DNA of 64,000 nt from Desulfatiglans anilini DSM 4660 (GTDB taxonomy: Bacteria > Desulfobacterota > DSM-4660 > Desulfatiglandales > Desulfatiglandaceae). The notes below the pieces were generated by a model. That model was not told the origin of the DNA, made no database searches, and saw only the letters and a program-made list of their open reading frames with translations. The stretch spans positions 1-64,000 of the forward strand of contig NZ_AULM01000003.1 in assembly GCF_000422285.1 (NCBI RefSeq), written 5' to 3'. Made by a program: the position numbers and the translations under genes. This document shows, piece by piece, positions 27,368-37,039 of the stretch (position 1 is its first letter; each line of letters begins with the position of its first letter).

Positions 27368-28861
27368 ATGGACAACTTTCTGGAAAGCGGCCCCAAAAAC
27401 CCCCTGAAGATTCAGGATAACACCTTTCGTGACGGTCATCAATCACTCCTGGCCACCCGAATGCGGACCGAGGATATGCTGCCCATAGCCGAAAGGATGG
27501 ATCAAGTCGGCTTCTGGGCCATGGAGGTCTGGGGCGGTGCCACGTTCGATTCGATGCATCGTTTCCTAGGCGAAGACCCCTTCGAACGGATCAAGACCCT
27601 CAAGAAGCATATTCGAAAGACCCCCTTTTCCATGCTCCTCAGAGGTCAAAACCTCGTCGGGTACCGCAACTACGCAGACGACGTCGCACGGCTCTTCGTC
27701 GACAAGACCTGCGAGGCGGGGATGGACGTCTTCAGGGTGTTCGACGCCCTGAACGACTTCCGCAACTTCGAGACCGTGGTCGAACGCATCAAGGCCAACG
27801 GCAAGCATTTTCAGGGGACCATCTGCTACTCTCTGACCGAGCGCCGGATGGGGGGAGAGGTCTTTAACCTGGACTATTACACCCAGAAGGCAAAAGAACT
27901 TCAGGACATGGGTGCCGACACCCTGTGCCTGAAGGATATGGCCGGTATCATGTCCCCCTTCGACATCGCCAAGCTCATCACCGCTCTGAAGAAAGAGATC
28001 ACCATCCCGATCCACCTTCACACCCATTACACGAGCGGGATGGCCTCCATGGTTTACCTGGAAGCCGTCAAGGCCGGCGTCGACATCGTTGACACATGCC
28101 TCGCCCCCTTCGCCTTGCGCACATCCCAGCCTGCGGTGGAACCCATCGTCGCGACGCTTTTCGAGACCGTCCGGGACACCGGGTTCGATCTCTCCCTGCT
28201 TCTGGAACTCGGGGAGCACATCGAAACGGTGGCCCCCAAATATCGAGATTACCTTGCCAAACACCGCATGTCGGTCATCGACACCGGCGTCCTGCAGCAC
28301 CAGGTGCCCGGTGGAATGATCTCCAATCTGGTCAGTCAGCTGAAGGAAGCGAAGGCCCTCGACCGGCTGTCGGAAGTCTACCGGGAAGTGGCGGTGACGC
28401 GGAAAGAACTGGGCATGCCGCCGCTCGTCACCCCCACGAGCCAGATCGTTGGCGTCCAGGCGGTCTTGAACGTGCTTTTCGGGCGCTACAAAATGGTGAC
28501 GAACGAGGTCAAGGATCTCGTCTACGGGCTGTACGGAAAAACCCCGATCCCGGTCGACCCGGAGGTTCAGAAGAACATCCTGAAAGGGTACAAGCGGGGG
28601 GAGACACCCGTAACCGGGCGGGCGGCAGACTATCTTGAGCCCGAACTCGACAAGGCCCGCCAGAATGCCGGGGACCTGGCGAAAAGCGACTTCGATCTCC
28701 TGATCGTCGCCCTCTACCCAAGCACCGGGGTGCGCTTTCTCAAATGGAAATACGATCTGGAAGAGCGCCCTAAAGAGGTTGCAGCTAAAACCCTCGAAGA
28801 TATCCGCAAAGAGGATGAGGCCATGGCTGCAGCCATCGAACAGGTCTGCAAAGCGATGTAA
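27368..28861 (+). CDS. Biotin-dependent carboxyltransferase subunit (pyruvate carboxylase B / oxaloacetate decarboxylase alpha type)
   Basis: The protein (497 residues) carries out carboxyl transfer between carboxybiotin and pyruvate. The HMGL-like TIM barrel has DNTFRDGHQSLLATR near the start and the metal-binding HLHTHYTSGM. The conserved carboxylase C-terminal domain follows. There is no biotinyl-lysine (AMKM) domain, so the biotin carrier and, for a carboxylase, the biotin carboxylase subunit must be encoded elsewhere. The ATG at 27368 has GGAGG 6-7 bp upstream; the upstream TTG at 27245 is not used. It may be a pyruvate carboxylase PycB, an oxaloacetate decarboxylase or a methylmalonyl-CoA carboxyltransferase 5S subunit. 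Confidence 0.85.
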   Translation: MDNFLESGPKNPLKIQDNTFRDGHQSLLATRMRTEDMLPIAERMDQVGFWAMEVWGGATFDSMHRFLGEDPFERIKTLKKHIRKTPFSMLLRGQNLVGYRNYADDVARLFVDKTCEAGMDVFRVFDALNDFRNFETVVERIKANGKHFQGTICYSLTERRMGGEVFNLDYYTQKAKELQDMGADTLCLKDMAGIMSPFDIAKLITALKKEITIPIHLHTHYTSGMASMVYLEAVKAGVDIVDTCLAPFALRTSQPAVEPIVATLFETVRDTGFDLSLLLELGEHIETVAPKYRDYLAKHRMSVIDTGVLQHQVPGGMISNLVSQLKEAKALDRLSEVYREVAVTRKELGMPPLVTPTSQIVGVQAVLNVLFGRYKMVTNEVKDLVYGLYGKTPIPVDPEVQKNILKGYKRGETPVTGRAADYLEPELDKARQNAGDLAKSDFDLLIVALYPSTGVRFLKWKYDLEERPKEVAAKTLEDIRKEDEAMAAAIEQVCKAM

Positions 28862-28920
28862 ACCGCGCCGGTCGAACCGCCGCAGGTCCTTGCCGGAGGT
28901 TTGAAGGATCAAAATGTTTT

Positions 28921-28942
28921 GGGGGCGCCGGCCGGCGCCCCC
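28921..28942 (+). terminator. GC-rich terminator hairpin
   Basis: A perfect 22-bp palindrome GGGGGCGCCGG/CCGGCGCCCCC that starts right after AAAATGTTTT and is followed by ATTGTTTC. It lies 60 bp after the carboxyltransferase stop codon. The T-tract is weak. Confidence 0.6.
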
Positions 28943-29059
28943 ATTGTTTCATTCGGTATTTCGGGTCATCAGAAGCAAACGCCCTTCCCGACCCCTAAAG
29001 CTCCCTCGAGGATTCCCACACAAACAGCTGCGCTTCAAAGCGTCCGAAAGACCGGTTCA

Positions 29060-29590
29060 TCACATGTCCGAAGTGGATTCCTCGAGCTCCGCTGCATCTC
29101 CATCCACACCTGCGCTCAGATCCATCTCATAAAGGGAAAGATCATCCTCCACCTCGTCGACCCAGCCGATATCATCCCACTCACGCTTTTTACCCAGCCC
29201 GGAGCGGTGGGCAGCCAAATCGCGCATGTGGGAAAATTTTTCGAGGTCGCTTTGGCAAACCACGCAGAGTGTGGTCTCCGGCACGATCAAAAGCCTTTCC
29301 ATGGGAATCTGCTCGCCGCATTCCTCACACAGGCCGAAACTCCCATCCTTCATGACCTTCCTGATCAGCCGCTCGATGTTTTTCAACTCCCTTGTCTTCC
29401 GCTCGATCAGGCTGTAATTGCTGCAGGCCGAAATCTCCCGCTGCGCGTGGTCGGTTTCATCGTTGCTGTTGTCATCCGAAAAACGATCGTAAAAATCCTT
29501 CTGGTTGGCAACCAACTGCCGCAAGGTCTCCTCGTACTCCAGCTTTCGGCGCTCGAGTTGATCCAAGAAATCCTTCCTGCTTTCCTGCAT
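29060..29590 (-). CDS. DksA/TraR family zinc-finger protein
   Basis: A protein of 176 residues with an N-terminal coiled coil (about 1-75) and a C4 zinc finger (CEECGEQIP...CVVCQ), the layout of DksA, which enters the secondary channel of RNA polymerase and works with ppGpp. A final acidic, serine-rich tail of about 50 residues is unusual. The coiled-coil tip differs from E. coli DksA, so function may differ. The ATG at 29590 has GGAGGGAGG upstream. Its promoter is at 29694-29721 and it seems to be monocistronic. Confidence 0.8.
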   Translation of the reverse strand: MQESRKDFLDQLERRKLEYEETLRQLVANQKDFYDRFSDDNSNDETDHAQREISACSNYSLIERKTRELKNIERLIRKVMKDGSFGLCEECGEQIPMERLLIVPETTLCVVCQSDLEKFSHMRDLAAHRSGLGKKREWDDIGWVDEVEDDLSLYEMDLSAGVDGDAAELEESTSDM

Positions 29591-29693
29591 GGCGCCTCCC
29601 TCCGGAAAAGTCCCCTCTTTGATAAGTACCCCCAAGTAGCTCACCTCGATAAAAAAATGTTAAAATTCTAGATCTTCTTCCTGAAGCGTCGGA

Positions 29694-29721
29694 ATAGTAG
29701 CCACTTTTGAAAGTTTGTCAA
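29694..29721 (-). promoter_or_regulatory. Sigma-70-type promoter of the dksA-like gene
   Basis: On the minus strand a perfect TTGACA (29716-29721) and TACTAT (29694-29699) are 16 bp apart, about 105 bp upstream of the start. Confidence 0.65.
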
Positions 29722-29886
29722 TAGAGAAAACGCCTTGAAGGTAAACACGGGCTCTTTCTCCTAAAAAACCGACCGGGATGCTCACGTTTACTGCCAGGCC
29801 AAACAAAGGCCGCCCTCTCAGGCCATCCTTTTGCCCCTTGCCTGCCGATGCCCTTTTGACCTATAATTCCTCCCATCTTCAAGAGG

Positions 29887-30062
29887 GTTTCCATCGGGAA
29901 ATGGTCTTTTTGGCCAATCTCGGCGTCAATCTGCACGTTTGCTTGTGCGGCGACCTGCAGGCCGCCTCCGCGCAAACTCTTGATTTCCTTGATATTAACC
30001 AAAAATCCTCATTTCCGGATTGGAAACCGGGTTCTGCCGGGAAATCATTTCCGGATGGATAC
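29887..30062 (+). repeat. Interspersed palindromic element, copy D, no module
   Basis: The left end GTTTCCATCGGGAAAT and right end ATTTCCGGATGGATAC are near-perfect inverted repeats. The core is GTTTG and CAAAC around GGCGACCTGCAGGCCGCC. The 52-bp module is absent, so this is a minimal element of about 176 bp. An inner ATTTCCGGATTGGAAAC lies 45 bp before the right end. It fills the gap between the dksA promoter and tmk. Confidence 0.85.
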
Positions 30063-30220
30063 AAGAGGGCTTTTTCTTCACCGGCCTCAGCGGTCAGCCC
30101 ACCGTTTCGCGCCGTATTCCGGTTCGGACGCGGGCTGTCCACCCAACAGAGCCGGAATCTCTATCCATTGCCGGGGAGCAGCAGTGAGATGATTTTGCTT
30201 ATAAACAAAGGACGTTGGCC

Positions 30221-30904
30221 GTGTTCATAACCTTCGAAGGAATCGAGGGGTGCGGCAAATCGACCCAGGCCAGACGACTCGCCCGCCGCCTGGAGGAGCG
30301 CGGTGTTCCGACCCTGTTTACGATTGAGCCCGGCGGGACGCGCATCGGCGGGGACATCCGGCGGATCTTGCTGGATGCGCGCAACTGGGATCTCTCCCCT
30401 CTGGCGGAGCTTTTTCTTTACGAGGCGGATCGCGCGCAGCATATTTTCGAGGTCATCGACCCGGCCCGCGAAGCCGGCCAATGGATCGTCTGCGACCGCT
30501 TCTATGACGCCACCACGGTTTACCAGGGTTATGCCAGGGGGCAGGACCCCCTTTTCGTTGCGTCGCTGAATCGTACGGCCACGCGCGGCCTCACACCGGA
30601 CATCACTTTCCTTCTCGACTGCCCCGTCGGCGCAGCGCTGGCGCGCGCGCGGCAACGGGAAGCAGAGGTGAACCCCGCCGGCCCCTCGGGCCAAGACCGC
30701 TTCGAGAAGGAGTCCGAGGCCTTCCACCAGTCCGTCCGCGAGGGCTATCTGGCCCTCGCCCGTTCGGAAGGGCTCGGTGGGCGGTTCCGCGTCCTCGACG
30801 GAATGTTTTCCATCGAACGGCTGGAAAACGAGATCTGGTCCGTGATCCTTCCGCTGTTGCCAGCCCTCCCAAGCAAGAAACCATGTCTTTTTCCGACATC
30901 ATAG
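30221..30904 (+). CDS. tmk: Thymidylate kinase
   Basis: Phosphorylates dTMP to dTDP. The P-loop is EGIEGCGKST (about residues 6-15), the DR(F/Y) motif is DRFYDATTVYQ and the LID region follows with an Arg-rich segment. The protein has 227 residues. The GTG at 30221 is chosen because AAAGGA lies 8 bp before it; the TTG at 30215 is too close to that site. The 3' end overlaps holB by 22 bp. This pairing is common. Confidence 0.93.
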   Translation: MFITFEGIEGCGKSTQARRLARRLEERGVPTLFTIEPGGTRIGGDIRRILLDARNWDLSPLAELFLYEADRAQHIFEVIDPAREAGQWIVCDRFYDATTVYQGYARGQDPLFVASLNRTATRGLTPDITFLLDCPVGAALARARQREAEVNPAGPSGQDRFEKESEAFHQSVREGYLALARSEGLGGRFRVLDGMFSIERLENEIWSVILPLLPALPSKKPCLFPTS

Positions 30905-31911
30905 GTCAATCGAGGGCGATCCGTTTGCTCCATCAAGCCATGGAGCGGGATCAGATGCCCCATGCCTACCTTTTCACAGGCATCCGGGGCGTCGGCAAGA
31001 CCTCGACCGCACGCGCAATGGCCATGCACCTGAGTTGCGCTGCTCCGGCCGAAGAAAAAGGGTGCGGACGGTGCGCGCCCTGCAGGCAGATCCTCGGCGG
31101 AAACCACCCGGATCTGCTTTTCGTGCAGCCTGAAGGCGCGAACATCAAGATCGATCAGATCCGCGGCCTGAACCGCAGACTCGCCTTCGCCCCCGTTTCG
31201 GCACCCTACCGCATCAGCGTGGTCCAGCAGGCGCAGGCCATGACAGAGGAGGCCGCCAACGCTTTCCTGAAAACGCTCGAGGAGCCCCCTCCCCGCAATA
31301 TTCTGATCCTGCAGGCCGTCGAACCAGGAGACCTTCTCCCGACCATCGTTTCCCGCTGCCAGCGGATCGCCTTCCAGCCCCTCGATGCACAGGAGATCGC
31401 CGTCTGGCTGACACAGCATCGCCAAACCGAACCCGAGTCCGCGAGGACCGCGGCTGCGATCTGCGGTGGCAGCCTTGGGATGGCACTGAAAATGGTGGCA
31501 GGCCCCTTCCTCGAAAAACGCAGAAACTGGCTGCACCAGTTGATGGAGCTCTCTTCGAAGCCGGTGGATGCCGTTTTCTCGCTTGCAGCGGAATGCGCCG
31601 CCGAGGATGCGAAGGGGCGCCTCGAGCATTCCGAAAACAATCTGCCGGGGCTGCAGGATCTTCTGTCTGTATGGGAGAGCTGGTACCGTGACTTGCTGCT
31701 CCTGCGGACGGATGCGACCGATGAGCTCCTGATCAATCGTGATTTTTCACGGCAGTTGAAAAAGAGTTCCGAACAGTTTAAAATAAAAAGTTTAATGGAC
31801 AGCATCTTCAGGCTGGACCGGGCGCGGCGCGATATCTTGAAAAATCGCAACACGGGCCTCGTGTTGACCCATTTGATCTTCGGTCTGAGAAAAGGCTCCA
31901 CGCCGCTGTGA
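30883..31911 (+). CDS. holB: DNA polymerase III subunit delta' (clamp-loader)
   Basis: A clamp-loader AAA+ protein of 342 residues. It has P-loop GIRGVGKTS, a zinc module with CGRCAPC, Walker B-like EEAANAFLKTLEEPP and the SRC motif TIVSRCQR. Because it has a P-loop and SRC it could also be a tau/gamma-like paralogue, but the size and the tmk neighbourhood favour delta'. It overlaps tmk by 22 bp, implying translational coupling. Confidence 0.88.
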   Translation: MSFSDIIGQSRAIRLLHQAMERDQMPHAYLFTGIRGVGKTSTARAMAMHLSCAAPAEEKGCGRCAPCRQILGGNHPDLLFVQPEGANIKIDQIRGLNRRLAFAPVSAPYRISVVQQAQAMTEEAANAFLKTLEEPPPRNILILQAVEPGDLLPTIVSRCQRIAFQPLDAQEIAVWLTQHRQTEPESARTAAAICGGSLGMALKMVAGPFLEKRRNWLHQLMELSSKPVDAVFSLAAECAAEDAKGRLEHSENNLPGLQDLLSVWESWYRDLLLLRTDATDELLINRDFSRQLKKSSEQFKIKSLMDSIFRLDRARRDILKNRNTGLVLTHLIFGLRKGSTPL

Positions 31912-32074
31912 AACCCGCCTTGCGCGCTGAACCCCAGACCGATGGGCCGGGTCTTTCCGATTCGGAAACGGAGATGGCCGATTCACAGGGATAACATGCC
32001 GCTTCAGCGCGGGGGCGCCTGAACGGCGGCCCGAAGACAATGTGGAAGGCATCGATGAAACAGCAGGAAACACG

Positions 32075-32908
32075 ATGAGCAAGATCGTCGGCATCCAATT
32101 CAAACCCGATGGGAAGATATACGAATTCGAATCGGGGCACTTTGTTTTGAGCAAGGGCGACAAGGTGCTGGTAGTGACCGAAGAGGGTCCAGCTGTCGGG
32201 TGCGTCTGCACGGAGCCGCGAAACCGCCCACCGCAGCTTCCTTCAAAGCCGCTGCAGAAGGTCTTTCGGCTCGCCACGGATGAAGAAATCAGCCGTTTCG
32301 AGGAGAACGCGCGTCTGGAGCAGGAGGTTTACGAAGCCTGTCTCGAGCGGGTAAAAGCCAGGGAGCTCCCCATGTGCCTCGTCGGCGTGGAACGCAGGTT
32401 CGATGGCAGCAAATTCATCGTTTTTTTCACGGCGGACGGACGAGTGGATTTTCGTGCCCTGGTCAAGGACCTCGTCAAAAAATTCCGCACCCGAATCGAG
32501 ATGCGCCAGATCGGTGTACGTCATCAGGCCAAGATGGTCGGCGGCCTCGGCACCTGCGGACGCCCGCTCTGCTGCGCAAGCTTCCTCAGCAACTTCGAGC
32601 CCGTGACCATCAAGATGGCGAAGGAACAGAATCTCTCGCTCAACCCGACCAAGATTTCGGGCATGTGCGGAAGACTGATGTGCTGTTTGTCCTACGAACA
32701 CTCCTTCTATGAAAAGATGAAGAAAAACCTGCCGAAGATCGGCAAAAAGGTCTCCACGGATCAGGGCGAAGGGCGGGTAGTCCGGCAGAACGTGCTGCTG
32801 GAGACCCTGACTGTCGTCCTCGAATCGGGGGAAGAAATGGAAGTGGGCATCGGCGATTTGACGAAAGACGGCCTCTTCAGAAAAAAGAAGAAACCACCAA
32901 AGGAGTAA
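32075..32908 (+). CDS. ricT: PSP1/RicT (YaaT) family protein
   Basis: The 277-residue protein has the PSP1 domain with the Cys-rich signature CGRPLCCASFL and GMCGRLMCCL. In Bacillus, RicT acts with RicA and RicF and binds iron-sulfur clusters to control RNase Y; this function is not shown here. The ATG at 32075 is preceded by AGGAAA. The C-terminal 15 residues are basic. It sits between holB and metG, an order found in several Deltaproteobacteria and Firmicutes. The start of metG follows by 11 bp. Confidence 0.88.
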   Translation: MSKIVGIQFKPDGKIYEFESGHFVLSKGDKVLVVTEEGPAVGCVCTEPRNRPPQLPSKPLQKVFRLATDEEISRFEENARLEQEVYEACLERVKARELPMCLVGVERRFDGSKFIVFFTADGRVDFRALVKDLVKKFRTRIEMRQIGVRHQAKMVGGLGTCGRPLCCASFLSNFEPVTIKMAKEQNLSLNPTKISGMCGRLMCCLSYEHSFYEKMKKNLPKIGKKVSTDQGEGRVVRQNVLLETLTVVLESGEEMEVGIGDLTKDGLFRKKKKPPKE

Positions 32909-32919
32909 CCAGGATAACC

Positions 32920-34830
32920 TTGTCGACCTTTTATATCACCACACCGATATACTACGTCAACGCGGAGCCGCATCTCGGGCACGCCTACTCGACGATCGTG
33001 GCGGACGTGCTCAATCGCTTTCATCTCCTGCGCGGGGAAAAAACCTTCTTCCTGACCGGAACGGACGAGCACGGAGACAAGATCGTGAAGGCCGCAGAGG
33101 CCGCGGGCGAATCCCCGGCTGATTACGTCGACCGTATCAGCGCGATGTTCCGCCGACTCTGGCCCAAACTGAACATCTCCCATTCGCATTTCATTCGGAC
33201 CACCGACCCCGCGCACAAAGCCGTTGTCCAGGCCATCCTGACCCGCGTGAAAGATCGGGGGGACATCTATTTCAGCGAATATGAAGGTCTTTACTGCTAC
33301 GGCTGCGAGCGTTTCTACACCGAACGGGAACTGGTGGACGGGAAGTGCCCGGATCATCAGACGCCGCCCGAGGTCATCCGGGAGGCCAATTACTTTTTCA
33401 GGATGAGCCGTTACCAGGATTGGCTCCGCGATCATATCGAGCGGAACCCGGGCTTCATCCGTCCCGAACGGTATCGCAACGAGGTGCTCTCGTTTCTGAA
33501 GGAGCCCCTGGAGGATCTCTGCATCTCCCGCCCCAAATCCAGGCTCGAGTGGGGCATCCCCCTGCCCTTCGACGACCGTTTTGTCACTTATGTCTGGTTC
33601 GACGCCCTGATCAACTACATCTCCGCCCTCGATTACCCTGACGGCGAGGGCTTCAAGACCTTCTGGCCCGCAGCGCAGCACATCATCGCCAAGGACATCC
33701 TGAAGCCCCACGGCATCTATTGGCCCTGCATGCTGAAATCGGCCGGAATCGAACCCTACCGGCATCTGAACGTCCACGGCTACTGGATCATCGACAAGGG
33801 CAAAATGTCCAAAAGCTTGGGGAACGTGGTGAAACCCCTCGACATGGTGGACCGCTACGGCCTTGACGCCTTTCGTTATTTTCTGATGCGCGAGATGGTT
33901 TTCGGGCTGGATTCCGACTTCAGCGAAGAGGGCTTCATTGCGCGCGTCAATGCGGACCTCGCGAATGACCTCGGGAACCTGGTCAGCCGCAGCGCAACGA
34001 TGGTCAACAAATTCTTCGACGGGCGATACCCGGACACGCAGGGGCCGACGCTGCCGATCGATGACACCCTGAAGGCCCATGCCCTTGGGCTCGTAGGCCG
34101 TTATACCGCATATATGCTCGAGCCCGCCTTTCACAAGGCCCTGATGGCGGTCTGGGAGGTCATCAACCAGGTGAACAAATACATCGACGAAACCGCGCCC
34201 TGGGTCCTCGCCAAATCCGACCGCGGGCGCCTCGGCACCGTCATCGCCCACATCCTGGAAACCCTTCGGATCGTTTCGGGCCTGCTCTGGCCGTTCATGC
34301 CCGAATCCGCCGAGAAGATCCAGGCGCAGCTCGGCCTTCCCCGCTCAGGCCGCGATCTGACGCTCTCCGACCTCGAGGGCTGGGACAAAAAGGGCCTCTT
34401 TTCGGCCATTCGCACGGGCCCCGCCCTTTTCCCCCGAATCGAGGCGCGCAAACAAACGCCGGCGGCCGCGTCGAAACCGGCCAAAAAGGACGAGCCCCTC
34501 CCCGAGAAACCCGTCATTTCTTATGAGGACTTCGAAAAGGTGGACCTCAGGGTGGGGACCATCCTCACCGCCGAGGCCATCCCGAAGTCGAAGAAACTGC
34601 TCAAGCTGACGGTGGATGCCGGAGGGGAGCGCACCGTCGTCGCCGGGATCAAGGAGCATTACAGCCCCGAGGACCTGCCTGGGAAACAGGTCCTGATCGT
34701 CGCCAATCTCGCCCCGGCCACCTTGATGGGAGTCGAATCGCAGGGGATGATCCTGGCCGCATCCGATGAAAACGGCCTCCACATCCTCCTGCCCGAACGC
34801 CCCAAGAAACCCGGCACACGCGTCAAGTGA
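32920..34830 (+). CDS. metG: Methionyl-tRNA synthetase
   Basis: A class I synthetase of 636 residues. It has HLGH (about residues 18-21), the signature KMSKS (about 295), and the zinc-binding knuckle CYGC...C. An anticodon-binding helical bundle follows, and a C-terminal tRNA-binding (EMAP II-like) domain contains DFEKVDLRVG. The linker before that domain is Lys/Ala/Pro-rich. The TTG at 32920 is the only plausible start that gives the usual N-terminus; AGGA lies 6 bp before it. The stop codon overlaps the xth start (TGATG). Confidence 0.96.
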   Translation: MSTFYITTPIYYVNAEPHLGHAYSTIVADVLNRFHLLRGEKTFFLTGTDEHGDKIVKAAEAAGESPADYVDRISAMFRRLWPKLNISHSHFIRTTDPAHKAVVQAILTRVKDRGDIYFSEYEGLYCYGCERFYTERELVDGKCPDHQTPPEVIREANYFFRMSRYQDWLRDHIERNPGFIRPERYRNEVLSFLKEPLEDLCISRPKSRLEWGIPLPFDDRFVTYVWFDALINYISALDYPDGEGFKTFWPAAQHIIAKDILKPHGIYWPCMLKSAGIEPYRHLNVHGYWIIDKGKMSKSLGNVVKPLDMVDRYGLDAFRYFLMREMVFGLDSDFSEEGFIARVNADLANDLGNLVSRSATMVNKFFDGRYPDTQGPTLPIDDTLKAHALGLVGRYTAYMLEPAFHKALMAVWEVINQVNKYIDETAPWVLAKSDRGRLGTVIAHILETLRIVSGLLWPFMPESAEKIQAQLGLPRSGRDLTLSDLEGWDKKGLFSAIRTGPALFPRIEARKQTPAAASKPAKKDEPLPEKPVISYEDFEKVDLRVGTILTAEAIPKSKKLLKLTVDAGGERTVVAGIKEHYSPEDLPGKQVLIVANLAPATLMGVESQGMILAASDENGLHILLPERPKKPGTRVK

Positions 34831-35600
34831 TGAAGATCGCGACCTTCAACACCAATTCCGTCAGGGTCCGGCTGCCTTCACTCATCCAATGGATGAAAAG
34901 CCAGCAACCGGACCTGCTTTGCCTTCAGGAAATCAAGGTCCAGGACAAGGACTTCCCCGCCGCGGCATTCGAGGAAATTGGATACCGTTCGGTTTTTAAA
35001 GGGCAGAAGACTTACAACGGCGTGGCGATCTTGAGCAAACTCCCCGGCGAGGATATCCGCACGGCCCTTTATGGCACCGATGACGAAGAGGCCCGTTTCG
35101 TCGGCGGCCGCTACCGTGATTTTCACCTCGTCAATGTCTATGTCCCCCAAGGTTTCTCGACGGACAGCGACAAGTTCGCCTACAAACTCCAATGGCTCGA
35201 GGATCTCCTGGCCTACATCCGGGAGCACTTCACTCCCGCAGACCCCCTCCTGGTCGTGGGGGACTTCAACGTCGCGCTCGACGACCGGGATGTCCACGAT
35301 CCAAAGCACCTTGCCGGGCAGGTCGGCTTTCACCCGGAGGAGCAGAAACGCCTGCGCGCCCTGCTCGACTGGGGGCTCACCGACCTCCTGCGCCGGTTTC
35401 ACGAGGGCGGCGGCCTGTATACCTTCTGGGATTACCGGGTGCCCAAAGGGTTCAAACGCAATATCGGCTGGCGCATCGATTATATCCTGGGCACGCCCCC
35501 CATGGCGGAGCGTGCCATAAACGTCTGGATCGACCGCGAGGCGCGGGGCGCCGACAAGCCATCGGACCACACCTTCCTTGTTGCTGAGTTCGAAGGGTGA
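34830..35600 (+). CDS. xth: Exodeoxyribonuclease III / AP endonuclease
   Basis: An Mg-dependent endonuclease/exonuclease of the ExoIII family, 256 residues, acting on abasic sites and 3' blocked ends. The catalytic motifs LQEIK, GDFNVALDDRDV and SDHTFL are present. The ATG at 34830 shares its first base with the metG stop (TGATG), so translation is probably coupled; the upstream GTG at 34827 is also possible but gives the same protein plus one residue. Confidence 0.94.
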   Translation: MKIATFNTNSVRVRLPSLIQWMKSQQPDLLCLQEIKVQDKDFPAAAFEEIGYRSVFKGQKTYNGVAILSKLPGEDIRTALYGTDDEEARFVGGRYRDFHLVNVYVPQGFSTDSDKFAYKLQWLEDLLAYIREHFTPADPLLVVGDFNVALDDRDVHDPKHLAGQVGFHPEEQKRLRALLDWGLTDLLRRFHEGGGLYTFWDYRVPKGFKRNIGWRIDYILGTPPMAERAINVWIDREARGADKPSDHTFLVAEFEG

Positions 35601-35808
35601 GCTTGTTTAAGTGCTTACAGCTTCGAGAGAGTTTGCTCTGAGAACTGCTGAATCTCTCTCCTTAGTGGAATGGTTTGGCCTGGCCGATTCCAATTGGAAA
35701 ATCGTTTCAATGGCACCGACCGCCTAAATGCATAACACTATTCAATACCGATCGGCTCCTGATGCGCGCCTTCTATTGGCGAGCAGTCGATAACAGTGTG
35801 AATCAACT

Positions 35809-36939
35809 ATGACTTCTTTCGCTATCACCATTCCCAACCTTAATCAAAGCCGTTTTCTGACGACCGCGCTCGAAAGCCTGCGGCATCAAACAGCACCTTT
35901 CGAGATCGCCTTGATGGATGGAGGGTCCACTGACGGCTTTCCACATGTCGCCGAATATTACACGGATATCATCACTTATTCGCGATCAGGGAAAGACGGG
36001 GGCCAATCCGCCGCCATTAAAGAGGGGTTCGATAGAGTATCCGGAGATATAGTAGCCTGGCTTAACGCAGATGACTACTATTTTCCTGACACCTTGAGAA
36101 AGGTAGCTGATTGCTTCGATAAGAACCCGGATGTAGACGTCATCTATGGCAATGCGGTCTTTGTAACCCCGGAAGGATTCTTTCTGTCATATTATCCTTC
36201 TGTAAAACATTGCCAAGATATTTCCGAAATATACAAGGCGTGCATTATCTGCCAGCCGGCATGCTTTGTCAGACGTAGGGCCTACGATGAAATTGGAATG
36301 ATAAATACATCCTTGGTGTACACCATGGATTGGGATCTTTGGTGCAGGCTTGCTAAAAAGGGGGCTAAATTTCTCTACCTACCAGAAGTATTGGCCGCTG
36401 TGCGCTATTATGAGGGCACTAAGACATTAAGTTGCAGCATGAGACGTTATTGGGAGATATACCGCATTGAGCTTCTTTATAACCATTTCATCCCGTTTGT
36501 TACTATTGAATTCATGGATTACGATGTAATCGTTTTAAATAAACAAACAAAAACGACAAGGGCATTCAGGCAGTTTTATAACAAGGTCTACGCACCTTTT
36601 AAATCCACATATCGCAAGCTTTTTCAGCGTCAAGATGTCTCCTATGAAGGCCTATTGTATGGATTTCACCGGTGGGATCAGATCGTTGAAGGAACGTGCA
36701 AAATTTATCTTCCTTGGTATGAAAAACAATTTTGGCGGAATCTCAAATTAAAAGCAGCACCATTGGATTTCAATTATGAAATCAGCATAGACGGCAGGAA
36801 AGTTAACGCTCCAACCTTGGAGGATAATACCCTTATTCAACCTATACCCCCATCGAATGGACACGCTCACGAAATCAGAATTTCAAGAACGGGGGAAAAG
36901 CCATGGCGGTTTGGCTCTCTGACTAGCGATCTCGCCTAA
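35809..36939 (+). CDS. Family 2 glycosyltransferase
   Basis: The 376-residue protein begins with a GT-A fold (ITIPNLNQSRFLTTALESL; DGGSTDG; LNADDYYF as the metal-binding DxD-like motif). The second half is aromatic and has no recognised domain (about residues 240-376). The gene is clearly richer in A and T than its neighbours, especially after 36200. It opens the glycan cluster, about 210 bp after xth. The sugar donor and acceptor are unknown. Confidence 0.85.
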   Translation: MTSFAITIPNLNQSRFLTTALESLRHQTAPFEIALMDGGSTDGFPHVAEYYTDIITYSRSGKDGGQSAAIKEGFDRVSGDIVAWLNADDYYFPDTLRKVADCFDKNPDVDVIYGNAVFVTPEGFFLSYYPSVKHCQDISEIYKACIICQPACFVRRRAYDEIGMINTSLVYTMDWDLWCRLAKKGAKFLYLPEVLAAVRYYEGTKTLSCSMRRYWEIYRIELLYNHFIPFVTIEFMDYDVIVLNKQTKTTRAFRQFYNKVYAPFKSTYRKLFQRQDVSYEGLLYGFHRWDQIVEGTCKIYLPWYEKQFWRNLKLKAAPLDFNYEISIDGRKVNAPTLEDNTLIQPIPPSNGHAHEIRISRTGEKPWRFGSLTSDLA

Positions 36940-37039
36940 AGCCTTTAGAATCATAAATGATTACTTTATGCCTTTTTGTGGAGTCATTTTATAAAAACAA
37001 CTTTTGAAGGAGTAAACACCCGCATCCCCTTTTGAAATC